Shown here one piece after another: positions 1 through 6,559 of a stretch of DNA of 12,057 bases; the first letter of the stretch is position 1; each line of letters opens with the position of its first letter. Under the pieces are notes generated by a model. The model saw nothing but the letters and a program-made list of their open reading frames with translations. It had not been told where the DNA came from and made no database searches. This stretch comes from Hungateiclostridiaceae bacterium UBA1305 (GTDB lineage Bacteria; Bacillota; Clostridia; Acetivibrionales; DTU013): positions 897 through 12,953 of the forward strand of contig DBTX01000006.1 of NCBI GenBank assembly GCA_002307275.1. The letters are read 5' to 3'. The position numbers and the translations under genes are program-made.

Positions 1-35
1 CACTTTGAATTTCACTGAATTATTTTGAACAGCTG

Positions 36-65
36 GAGGCTGACTTGGTCAGTCTCTTTTATTTT
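36..65 (+). terminator. Intrinsic terminator on the plus strand, for an unseen gene to the left
   Basis: Positions 36-44 (GAGGCTGAC) pair with 48-56 (GTCAGTCTC) around a TTG loop, giving a 9-bp stem with one G-U wobble. TTTTATTTT follows at 57-65. The T tract lies on the plus-strand side only. On the minus strand the wobble becomes an A-C mismatch and no T tract follows. It therefore best serves a rightward gene that ends at or before the left edge and converges on disA. It may also slow leftward readthrough from disA. Confidence 0.6.
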
Positions 66-92
66 ACCGGTTCCATCCGGATATGATATTTC

Positions 93-1175
93 TCAAACTC
101 TGCGATTCTCCAGAAGCACCTGTTCCCTTACACGGCGCAGGCCCTCCTTGATCGCTCTTGCTCTAAGTTCTCCGATACCTTCCACCTCATCCATCTGCAC
201 AATCGTCGCCTTACAGATACCCTGCAAATTTCCGAACGCATCAATCAGCTTTCTGGCAATTGTCATCGGTACCCTCGGGACCTTGCTCATGATTCTGAAG
301 CCCTTTGGCATGACATATACATCAGGTGAACCCGGCACTTTATAATAGCCCAGGGCATGGCAGATACACGTCAGATCCATCAGTTCATCATATGCGAATG
401 TACTGATTCTCTTTAAAATGTCATCTACTGTAATATTGTCGTTATGCAGCATGTAATCTTCCACCACAAGCCTGCCGTCTTCCTCAACGTAGGCCATAAG
501 CTCCTCAAGCTGCATGCTCAGAAGCCTTCCCTCATTTCCGAGCTCCACGATATATTTCTCTATTTCCGCAACCACTCGCATTACCATTTCTGTTCTTTGC
601 ATGACTTTCGCCACATCGTTCAGCGTAGCAATATCCTCAAACTCAAGTATACTGAGATCATTGGCAGCAGAACCAAGGACGGCCACATATTTTTCAAGCG
701 TCTGAAGCGCCTGATTGGCTCTTGTAAGTATTGCGGAGGTGTCACGCAGTATATACTTGCGCGAACCCTTGTAAAGCGTTATGATATTGCGTCGCTGGGA
801 GATGCAAACGACGATCTCACCGGTTTGTTTCGAAAACCTTTCAGCGCTTTTATGCCTTGTACCGGTCTCCTCGGTATAAATCGACGGATCGGGTATCAAG
901 AGCGTATTGGCAAAAAGTATCGTACTCAAATCCTCACTTACTACAATCGCGCCATCCATTTTAGCAAGCTCGTACAGTCTTGCAGGTGAAAACTCCTTAT
1001 TGATAAAGAAGCCACCCTCTACTGCATTCAATACCCTCTCCGAGTCGCCGATCACAATAATCGCACCGGTCCTTGCCTTCAGGATGTTTTCCAGGCCCTC
1101 GCGCAGCGGTGTTCCCGGAGCCATAATCTTCAACAGTTCCAGTATCTGATCATCCTTGTAGCGTTCAATATGCAT
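93..1175 (-). CDS. disA: DNA integrity scanning protein DisA, diadenylate cyclase
   Basis: DisA condenses two ATP into the second messenger c-di-AMP and, in Bacillus, scans chromosomal DNA for branched structures. The predicted protein is 360 residues, close to the family norm. Residues about 10-130 form the DAC domain, with the DGA motif at D74-A76 and an RHR-type motif written R107-H108-K109. A helical linker spans about 135-290. A C-terminal helix-hairpin-helix region (about 300-350, including EVEGIGELRARAIKEGL) should bind DNA. I chose the ATG at 1175 because it aligns with known DisA N-termini; the longer in-frame ORF from 1250 runs back into radA. AGGAGG lies 14 nt upstream inside the radA end, and a nearer TGAGG sits at about 5 nt. 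The gene is 10 bp after radA, so the two are probably cotranscribed. The Lys for Arg change in RHR is conservative; activity is expected but not proven. Confidence 0.96.
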   Translation of the reverse strand: MHIERYKDDQILELLKIMAPGTPLREGLENILKARTGAIIVIGDSERVLNAVEGGFFINKEFSPARLYELAKMDGAIVVSEDLSTILFANTLLIPDPSIYTEETGTRHKSAERFSKQTGEIVVCISQRRNIITLYKGSRKYILRDTSAILTRANQALQTLEKYVAVLGSAANDLSILEFEDIATLNDVAKVMQRTEMVMRVVAEIEKYIVELGNEGRLLSMQLEELMAYVEEDGRLVVEDYMLHNDNITVDDILKRISTFAYDELMDLTCICHALGYYKVPGSPDVYVMPKGFRIMSKVPRVPMTIARKLIDAFGNLQGICKATIVQMDEVEGIGELRARAIKEGLRRVREQVLLENRRV

Positions 1176-1185
1176 GTCGGCCTCA

Positions 1186-2559
1186 TCAACCTCCTGCCTC
1201 AAAAATAAGATCCAGTGCCCCTTGTATATTTGCAACCGGGCAAATATCAAAGCCTTTGGTGTTTTTAATCTGTCTGGCCATCTTCAGGTTGCCCTCGGGT
1301 ATTATAACACTTTTGAAACCGAGTCGCATTGCCTCGGAAATTCTTTTGTCGATCTGGCCTACCGCCCTGACCTCGCCTGTCAATCCTATCTCACCAATCA
1401 ATACGCAGCCTTCCTTTACCGGCACATTCCTGAAGCTGGAAGCTACTGCGGCAGCGATGCCAAGATCGCAAGCCGGCTCATCAAGCCTGATGCCCCCGAC
1501 AACATTCACATATGCGTCAAAATTGTACAGTTGCAGGCCCACGCGCTTTTCCAGCACAGCCATCAGCATGGTAAGTCTGTTATAATCGATTCCTGTCGCC
1601 ATTCTTCTGGGAACACCGAAGTTTGTAGCGCAAACCAGTGACTGTATTTCAATCAGCATCGGCCTGGTGCCCTCAAGACTTGAAACGACGACTGAGCCCG
1701 GAACATTGCCGGGCCTGCCTGACAGCATCATCTCGGATGGGTTGGAAACCTCGACTAACCCTGAATCACGCATTTCAAATATTCCTATTTCATTTGTAGA
1801 ACCGAATCTGTTCTTTACTGCCCTCAGAATTCTGAAGCTCAGATGCCTGTCCCCTTCAAAATAGAGTACCGTGTCAACCATGTGTTCGAGTACCCTTGGA
1901 CCGGCAATGGCACCTTCCTTGGTCACATGGCCAACAATCATGACCGTAATCCCTGTTCCTTTTGCCAGCTTCATCAGCGACGCAGTAACTTCCCTGACCT
2001 GGCTGACGCTGCCGGGCGCCGAAGTGATAGCGTCGGTGTACATGGTCTGTATGGAGTCTATGATGACAAGTCCGGGTTTTTCTGCTGCAATCAGCGTCAG
2101 GATCGTCTCATAATTGGAAGCGGAAACGATATACAGATCAGCGCGTTTTACGCCAAGCCTGTCTGCACGCATTTTAATTTGTCCGATTGACTCTTCCCCT
2201 GAAACATATAGTATTTTGGAACCGGAATTGATCGTATTGCATATTTGCAGCAGTAAGGTGGATTTGCCGATTCCAGGATCCCCTCCTACCAGAATAAGCG
2301 ATCCCCGTACAACACCTCCGCCCAGGACGCGGTCCAATTCCTTCATTCCCGTCAGACCGCGGTCTTCATTGCCGGAATTTATTTCTCCGAGACAGACAGG
2401 TTTGGTGAAGCCCTCCTGTACATGCGTTCCCTTGACCGGGGCTGCCTGGCGTTCCTCAACAAATGTGTTCCACTGCATGCACGCAGGACATTTCCCAAGC
2501 CATCCCGACGATTCGTAACCGCATTCCTGACAGACAAACACCGACTTGCTTTTCGGCAT
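1186..2559 (-). CDS. radA: DNA repair protein RadA (Sms), RecA-like branch-migration ATPase
   Basis: RadA is a RecA/DnaB-like ATPase that drives branch migration of recombination intermediates. The 457-residue protein has the full family layout. An N-terminal zinc finger uses C10, C13, C24 and C27. The RecA-like core has Walker A GDPGIGKST at 93-101 and Walker B LVIID ending at D168. The RadA signature KNRFG is at 249-253. A C-terminal Lon-protease-like domain (about 330-457) has the DLG-type sequence in place of a clear protease Ser. The start at 2559 (MPKSKSVF) matches family N-termini and has AGGAGG 4-5 nt upstream. An in-frame start at 2598 would add 13 residues lying in the promoter-proximal leader and is unlikely. 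A predicted promoter lies about 60 bp upstream. disA follows after 10 bp, as in the radA-disA pairs of many Firmicutes. No clpC or mcsB is visible upstream. Confidence 0.97.
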   Translation of the reverse strand: MPKSKSVFVCQECGYESSGWLGKCPACMQWNTFVEERQAAPVKGTHVQEGFTKPVCLGEINSGNEDRGLTGMKELDRVLGGGVVRGSLILVGGDPGIGKSTLLLQICNTINSGSKILYVSGEESIGQIKMRADRLGVKRADLYIVSASNYETILTLIAAEKPGLVIIDSIQTMYTDAITSAPGSVSQVREVTASLMKLAKGTGITVMIVGHVTKEGAIAGPRVLEHMVDTVLYFEGDRHLSFRILRAVKNRFGSTNEIGIFEMRDSGLVEVSNPSEMMLSGRPGNVPGSVVVSSLEGTRPMLIEIQSLVCATNFGVPRRMATGIDYNRLTMLMAVLEKRVGLQLYNFDAYVNVVGGIRLDEPACDLGIAAAVASSFRNVPVKEGCVLIGEIGLTGEVRAVGQIDKRISEAMRLGFKSVIIPEGNLKMARQIKNTKGFDICPVANIQGALDLIFEAGG

Positions 2560-2621
2560 AACCCCTCCTGATGGCGAATATCTATAGATAATAAACATAT
2601 GGCAACTTATTTACAAAAGGT

Positions 2622-2630
2622 ATTATACCA
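2622..2630 (-). promoter_or_regulatory. Extended -10 promoter for radA-disA
   Basis: Read on the minus strand this is TGGTATAAT, a perfect TGnTATAAT extended -10 element. No good -35 hexamer is present 17 bp upstream, which is usual for extended -10 promoters. Transcription would begin near 2615, giving a leader of about 55 nt before the radA ATG. The core is also part of a small dyad, GGTAT-T-ATACC. Confidence 0.6.
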
Positions 2631-2724
2631 TATGATGGCAGAAAGATAGATTAAATTCTTATAACACATTTATCCGGGAACTAACTTTTATTACTTGTAT
2701 TAAGGGCGAAGGGGGCACAAAAGA

Positions 2725-2874
2725 ATGATGACCTTTTTCAATAAAATCCTGCAATTTATGGATATGGTCATCAACTATGGGATAAGCCCTGTCACTATCA
2801 TCCGCAACAGGCGCCGTTTAAAGCTCCCCGGCCCCAATGAGGGCGTCGAGAACAAGGATGAACATGGCATGTGA
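2725..2874 (+). CDS. Candidate small protein of 49 residues, function unknown
   Basis: An ORF of 49 codons opens with two consecutive ATGs (2725, 2728) and stops at TGA 2872-2874. GAAGGGGG lies about 9 nt before the first ATG, a plausible ribosome binding site. The predicted peptide begins MMTFFNKILQFMDMVINYG, continues with a basic stretch IIRNRRRLKL, and ends in a charged, Gly/Glu/Asn-rich tail. The N-terminal half could form an amphipathic or membrane-associated helix. Third codon positions are rich in G and C, as in the neighbouring genes. I do not recognise a family. The last 57 bases overlap the 3' end of the GH15 gene on the opposite strand, so part of the reading frame may be open by chance. 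No strong plus-strand promoter is visible; TATAAC near 2661-2666 is a weak candidate -10. Confidence 0.35.
   Translation: MMTFFNKILQFMDMVINYGISPVTIIRNRRRLKLPGPNEGVENKDEHGM
2726..2773. repeat. Inverted repeat covering the start of the small ORF
   Basis: TGATGACC (2726-2733) pairs with GGTCATCA (2766-2773), a perfect 8-bp inverted repeat. A nested ATCC/GGAT pair (2746-2749 with 2760-2763) could extend the fold. In a plus-strand RNA the stem would include the start codons of the small ORF and could lower its translation. In a minus-strand RNA it lies downstream of the GH15 gene but lacks a T tract, so it is not a standard terminator. Confidence 0.4.
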
Positions 2875-4803
2875 CCAGGTAAGCGGTATAACCCATGCGG
2901 GCCTGCCGTTATTTCTGTCTACCTGTTCCGGCAGGAGTCCCTGGTCAGTCGTTCCTTTTATGGTCCAATAAAAGTATTCCCTTGCTTTGGCATAAGACTT
3001 CTTTTCTATATGGAAAAGTGCAGCCCATAGCGTTGCAATAATCCACGGATTCCCTCCTATATAGCTGTCGTGCTCATACCTCAACAGGCCCCCGGCGGGA
3101 CTCCCTGCCAACACTTGCTCGACCGTCTGTGCGGTGGCTTCTATCCTCGGGTCGTCAGCGGAGTATATTCCAAAAGGCACGCATAGACCCAGCAGGCTGA
3201 TGTCGACAGTTCCGTCCAGCAGCGAATAATCTTTGGCGATGCTGTTGTCGTTTAATTTAAGCCATACCTTTGCATCCGTTGACTCCTCACCCCATGCATT
3301 CAGCTTCACACGAACACTCCTGACAAAACGGTTCCATTCCGGCTTCCAAAAGTTACGTTCCAGAGCTTCGCGCATTTTCACAGCCGCCTCATGCCAGTTG
3401 AGCGAAACCTGCCATTCCTGCAAGGGCTCCCCCGAACCCGGGTTCCGTGCTGTCTTTAATTCAATCTCCAGACCCAGGATCCGTGCTATCTTCACTCCGG
3501 CTTCTACCCCAGCGCATACCGCAGCAGTAGAATAAGCGTGCTCGCCCGGCCTTTCCTCCCAGAGGTCGAAGCTTAGCCAGGGAAGTCCTGTTTCAGCATC
3601 CACATAACGGATCAGGAACTCCACTCCCTTTTTAACACACGGCCAAAGCTCCGTCAAAAAGCCCTTATCTCCGCATGTTTCATAATGCTTCAGAATGCCC
3701 AGTATGATTGAACCGCCTTCATCGATCTGCAATCCCCAGGATGGCGCCAGATTTCCATCCATGTGGTACCTTTGCTGCCAGCTGCCATCCTCCTCCTGTA
3801 CTCTTGCAGCCCAACGGTAAAAATCCTCCGCTGCGGAATGCAGCCCGGCTTTATCCAACGCAGCGGTAATGAAAGCTGCATCCCTGCCCCAGCAATACGC
3901 ATATCTCCCGCATCGGGTAAATTCCTCATCTATTTCCGGCGCTGCGAGAAGCGCTCCGGTTTTTTTATTCGTCATTAGCGCAAAAACCAGCAGAGAACGT
4001 CTATATAGAACATCTATCGCCGGATTGCCCGTATTGACCTGCTTCAGTCCCTTCAAATAATTCCGCCACCAGGCTTCAGTTCTTCCCATGGCTTCAAAAG
4101 GATCTGTCCATATCATCTCCCAGGTCAGGGTTTTCAGCGTATTCAAATCCCGCGCCATACATATGTAAAGGACAAACTTTATTTTTTCACCTGCCGCCAG
4201 TTGTTTTCTCTCCCACTGCAGCGCACCATCCTGCATCATACCGATGACATCATGGCCCTGCAGCCTGCCCTGTCCGGCATTGTGCTCCGCATTCCCGCCA
4301 AGCTGATACCCGGCGGCTTTGATGCCGGATGAAATGCTGTAATAATAATCGTGTTTATAATGGACCAACGCCGACAGACTCTGTTCATACAATATGCCGC
4401 CAAACTGGGGATTTGTCGAGATAGCCGAGGAATAAACCATGAAGCCCGCTTCCAGACTCAAAGCACCCATGTTTTCAACTTCGTAGCACCTCACCAGCAC
4501 AGGTTGATCCGGCAACGCGAAGTCAGACTGAGTGATCTTCAACCCGAACTGATCACTATTATATACAGTTACCGCAATATTAGTATCCTCTAAATAATGC
4601 TGCTCCGCCTTCCATTCATCGGAATGAAGCCAGATCGTCTCCTCCCGGATCTGTAGACAGTTAAGTCCGACTGTCAGCCTCCCGATGTGCTGAGGGTAAT
4701 CAATATCAGGCCAGAACAGCCGGATCAGTTCCCCCCTGTCGTCGATACAGCCGAGCATGGCGGAGTTGCCTGTAATCATGCTGTTAAAATACGATTTTGT
4801 CAT
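2818..4803 (-). CDS. Glycoside hydrolase family 15 protein, glucoamylase-like
   Basis: GH15 enzymes remove glucose from the non-reducing ends of alpha-glucans or related alpha-glucosides with inversion. The 661-residue protein fits the bacterial two-domain form: an N-terminal beta-sandwich (about 1-270) and an (alpha/alpha)6 catalytic barrel (about 275-655). Family-like motifs are RYAYCWGRDAAF (300-311), DLWEER (413-418, general-acid Glu 416 or 417) and GLLPEQ (622-627, catalytic-base Glu 626). No signal peptide or membrane segment is seen, so it should act in the cytoplasm on imported or stored glucan. The ATG at 4803 has GGAGG 5 nt upstream; the longer in-frame start at 4860 lies in the promoter and is rejected. 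The gene is divergent from the glycosyltransferase gene and shares its control region. Substrate is not settled: glucoamylase, dextran glucosidase or a trehalase-like activity are all possible within GH15. Confidence 0.85.
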   Translation of the reverse strand: MTKSYFNSMITGNSAMLGCIDDRGELIRLFWPDIDYPQHIGRLTVGLNCLQIREETIWLHSDEWKAEQHYLEDTNIAVTVYNSDQFGLKITQSDFALPDQPVLVRCYEVENMGALSLEAGFMVYSSAISTNPQFGGILYEQSLSALVHYKHDYYYSISSGIKAAGYQLGGNAEHNAGQGRLQGHDVIGMMQDGALQWERKQLAAGEKIKFVLYICMARDLNTLKTLTWEMIWTDPFEAMGRTEAWWRNYLKGLKQVNTGNPAIDVLYRRSLLVFALMTNKKTGALLAAPEIDEEFTRCGRYAYCWGRDAAFITAALDKAGLHSAAEDFYRWAARVQEEDGSWQQRYHMDGNLAPSWGLQIDEGGSIILGILKHYETCGDKGFLTELWPCVKKGVEFLIRYVDAETGLPWLSFDLWEERPGEHAYSTAAVCAGVEAGVKIARILGLEIELKTARNPGSGEPLQEWQVSLNWHEAAVKMREALERNFWKPEWNRFVRSVRVKLNAWGEESTDAKVWLKLNDNSIAKDYSLLDGTVDISLLGLCVPFGIYSADDPRIEATAQTVEQVLAGSPAGGLLRYEHDSYIGGNPWIIATLWAALFHIEKKSYAKAREYFYWTIKGTTDQGLLPEQVDRNNGRPAWVIPLTWSHAMFILVLDALIGAGEL

Positions 4804-4836
4804 ATATTCCTCCAAGGCAGTCCTAATGTTGGATTT

Positions 4837-4845
4837 ATTATAACA
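4837..4845 (-). promoter_or_regulatory. Extended -10 promoter for the GH15 gene
   Basis: Read on the minus strand this is TGTTATAAT, a perfect TGnTATAAT element. Transcription would begin near 4830, leaving a leader of about 27 nt with the GGAGG site. The -35 position (about 4860-4865) falls inside the 14-bp palindrome at 4859-4872, so a protein bound there would be expected to affect this promoter. Confidence 0.55.
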
Positions 4846-4858
4846 TTTTTGTTTATTC

Positions 4859-4872
4859 AATTTACGTAAATT
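4859..4872. promoter_or_regulatory. Perfect 14-bp palindrome, candidate operator
   Basis: AATTTACGTAAATT is identical to its reverse complement. It lies between the divergent starts of the GH15 gene (4803) and the GT2 gene (4938), and overlaps the -35 position of the GH15 promoter. Its place and symmetry suit the site of a dimeric regulator acting on one or both genes. The regulator is not encoded in the window. In AT-rich DNA a palindrome of this length could still arise by chance. Confidence 0.4.
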
Positions 4873-4884
4873 TTATCATAAATA

Positions 4885-4913
4885 TTTTCCCCGTAAAAAG
4901 TGCAGAATAATAT
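4885..4913 (+). promoter_or_regulatory. Weak candidate promoter for the GT2 gene
   Basis: TTTTCC (4885-4890) and TAATAT (4908-4913) are 17 bp apart, in -35/-10 arrangement, about 25 nt before the ATG. The -10 is fair and the -35 is poor. An overlapping TATAAA at 4911-4916 is an alternative -10. Confidence 0.3.
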
Positions 4914-4937
4914 AAACCGCAGTTTTGGAGGTTGCTT

Positions 4938-6230
4938 ATGACTTTGCTTCAAAGCCTGATTCTGCATGCCACCCAAATCATACAGGTGTTGGTGTTTGTT
5001 GCCGGCTGCTATTTTTTCGGCATCTCTGTTTTCGGCTGGAGAAAAAGGAACGAAAAAAATCTGACAGCCTGTGCTCCTGAGAAAAGGTTTGCTCTTGTGA
5101 TCGCCGCACATAATGAGGAATTGGTCATCGGACATGTCATCGACAGCCTTTCCGCGCAGAATTATCCTAAAAACCTGTATGATATTTTTGTCGTGGCTGA
5201 CAACTGCACCGACCGGACAGCGACAATTGCGCGCAGACACGGTGCGCTGGTCTACAAGCGTTTTGACACGGATAAAAGAGGAAAGGGACATGCACTCGAA
5301 TGGATCTTTGAACGAATCTATGAGATGAGCGACAAATATGACGTGGTCAGTGTATTCGATGCAGACAATCTGGTGTCCTCGAACTTTCTGGATGAGATGA
5401 ACAGGCAGTTATGCAAGGGACACAAAGTGGTCCAGGGCTATATTGACAGCAAAAACCCTTTCGATTCCTGGATTACCTGCTCCTATTCCATTGCCTTCTG
5501 GCTGTCAAACCGAATATTCCAGCTGCCGCGTTATTATCTCGGATTATGCTGCGGACTTTGCGGAACAGGATTTTGTATAGAATTGTCCGTTTTAAAACAG
5601 ATCGGCTGGGGCGCCACCTGTCTTACTGAAGATCTTGAATTTACAATGAAGCTGGCGCTAAACGGCATGAAGGTTGCCTGGGCACACGAAGCCATCGTCT
5701 ATGATGAAAAGCCACTGACCCTGAAGCAATCCTGGCGTCAACGGAAAAGATGGATGCAGGGGCATGCCGATTGTGCGAGTAGGTTTCTTGGACCTCTCTT
5801 TAACAGAGCTTTCAAACAAAACGACCTGGCTGCATTTGATTGCGCTGTTTATCTGTTCCAACCAATACGCTTCATTTTCATTGGCCTGATCAGTGTGATG
5901 CTGTGGGTCCAAACCTTTTACCCCGAGGCACCGTTTTATTCGATGCAGTACGTTTTTCCAACCGCCGTCTGGTATGTATTTATTGTCCTGCAATTTTTGT
6001 ACGGCCCACTTGTTATACTCGCAGAAAACAGGTTTGATATCAGAGTGCTGCTGGCCTTTGTCGTGTACCCATTCTACTGCCTTACCTGGGTTCCCATCAC
6101 AATTCAGGGCTATCTGAGTAAGGATAACAAGGAATGGAACCACACTGAACACACCCGCGAGATAACGATAGAAGAGCTTGAGAAGGCACAAAGCCCGCTC
6201 AAGCCCACAGAAGCGTCACGGTATCAGTAA
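4938..6230 (+). CDS. Membrane glycosyltransferase, family 2 (processive-type motifs)
   Basis: The 430-residue protein transfers a sugar from an activated donor, probably at the inner face of the membrane. One N-terminal membrane segment (about 12-33) precedes a GT-A catalytic domain (about 50-280). That domain has AHNEE (57-61), DNCTD (88-92), the metal-binding DAD (141-143), TED (230-232) and QRKRW (268-272), the Q/RxxRW-type signature of cellulose, hyaluronan and poly-GlcNAc synthases and some glycolipid synthases. About three more membrane segments follow (306-327, 343-362, 368-390), then a charged cytoplasmic tail. The ATG at 4938 is preceded by GGAGG with 6 nt spacing; a TTG at 4932 touches the ribosome site and is unlikely. 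No deacetylase, export protein or c-di-GMP (PilZ) domain gene is adjacent, so the product may be an exopolysaccharide or a glycolipid. Donor and acceptor cannot be told from the sequence. Confidence 0.87.
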   Translation: MTLLQSLILHATQIIQVLVFVAGCYFFGISVFGWRKRNEKNLTACAPEKRFALVIAAHNEELVIGHVIDSLSAQNYPKNLYDIFVVADNCTDRTATIARRHGALVYKRFDTDKRGKGHALEWIFERIYEMSDKYDVVSVFDADNLVSSNFLDEMNRQLCKGHKVVQGYIDSKNPFDSWITCSYSIAFWLSNRIFQLPRYYLGLCCGLCGTGFCIELSVLKQIGWGATCLTEDLEFTMKLALNGMKVAWAHEAIVYDEKPLTLKQSWRQRKRWMQGHADCASRFLGPLFNRAFKQNDLAAFDCAVYLFQPIRFIFIGLISVMLWVQTFYPEAPFYSMQYVFPTAVWYVFIVLQFLYGPLVILAENRFDIRVLLAFVVYPFYCLTWVPITIQGYLSKDNKEWNHTEHTREITIEELEKAQSPLKPTEASRYQ

Positions 6231-6367
6231 ATTCCCGTTTGAATCAGAATTGGCTGTTTATCAGGCTAGTCACAAATAAAGCAAGGAAAAAAGACGAAGG
6301 AGTATCACCATACAGATATAATATTGGCACATAGTTTCCTATATTGCTTCACTCATTTCCTCATAAA

Positions 6368-6397
6368 AATATAATTAAAGCCAAACTTAATTATATT
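6368..6397 (-). terminator. AT-rich hairpin, possible end of the sugar operon
   Basis: An 11-bp perfect inverted repeat (6368-6378 with 6387-6397) encloses an 8-nt loop. On the minus strand the second arm runs directly into further T residues, as a terminator would. The stem has no G-C pair, so it would be weak. It could instead be a protein-binding dyad. Confidence 0.3.
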
Positions 6398-6421
6398 ACA
6401 GCTAAATACAAATCATAGGAA

Positions 6422-6514
6422 TTACAGTTTTTCTTCAGCCGTAACATAAAGTCCAAAGCCCAATATAGCTCGGAGAATTTTTATACAAGTTACATTTGGC
6501 TGCCTCAATACCAT
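6422..6514 (-). CDS. Possible 30-residue small ORF, function unknown
   Basis: An ATG at 6514 has AGGAG about 10-11 nt upstream and opens a frame of 30 codons to TAA at 6422-6424. The peptide starts MVLRQPNVTC and has a hydrophobic middle (ILRAILGFGLYV). It lies 45 bp after the epimerase stop, on the same strand, and just before the AT hairpin. It may be the last small gene of the operon, a decayed gene remnant, or chance. I recognise no family. Confidence 0.2.
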   Translation of the reverse strand: MVLRQPNVTCIKILRAILGFGLYVTAEEKL

Positions 6515-6559
6515 GACTCTCTTTCTCCTAAGCCTTTAATATCAACATATTCTATATCC

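Larger units (their letters stand above)
6231..6559. other. AT-rich convergent intergenic region
   Basis: This stretch separates the rightward GT2 gene from the leftward sugar operon. It is clearly more AT-rich than the flanking genes. It holds a possible 30-codon minus-strand ORF (6422-6514) and an AT hairpin (6368-6397). I see no convincing GC-rich terminator for either direction, and no RNA gene. Confidence 0.6.

Noticed and set aside
444..989. Plus-strand ORF of 181 codons opposite disA
   Set aside because: It lies wholly antisense to a complete, conserved disA, has no ribosome site of note, and its translation resembles no family I know.
1174..1641. Plus-strand ORF of 155 codons opposite radA
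   Set aside because: It is antisense to the conserved Lon-like domain of radA and looks like a codon-bias shadow.
2596..2634. Inverted CATATGG/CCATATG pair around the radA promoter
   Set aside because: Arms are only 7 bp, each arm is largely self-palindromic (CATATG), and the spacing is large for a dimeric operator.
2600..2817. Possible c-di-AMP riboswitch or other structured RNA near radA-disA
   Set aside because: I looked for the multi-helix pattern of known leader RNAs and saw only the single inverted repeat at 2726-2773; a covariance-model search would be decisive.
5658..6191. Minus-strand ORF of 177 codons opposite the GT2 gene
   Set aside because: The plus-strand frame holds clear catalytic motifs and membrane segments; the antisense frame has no recognisable domain.
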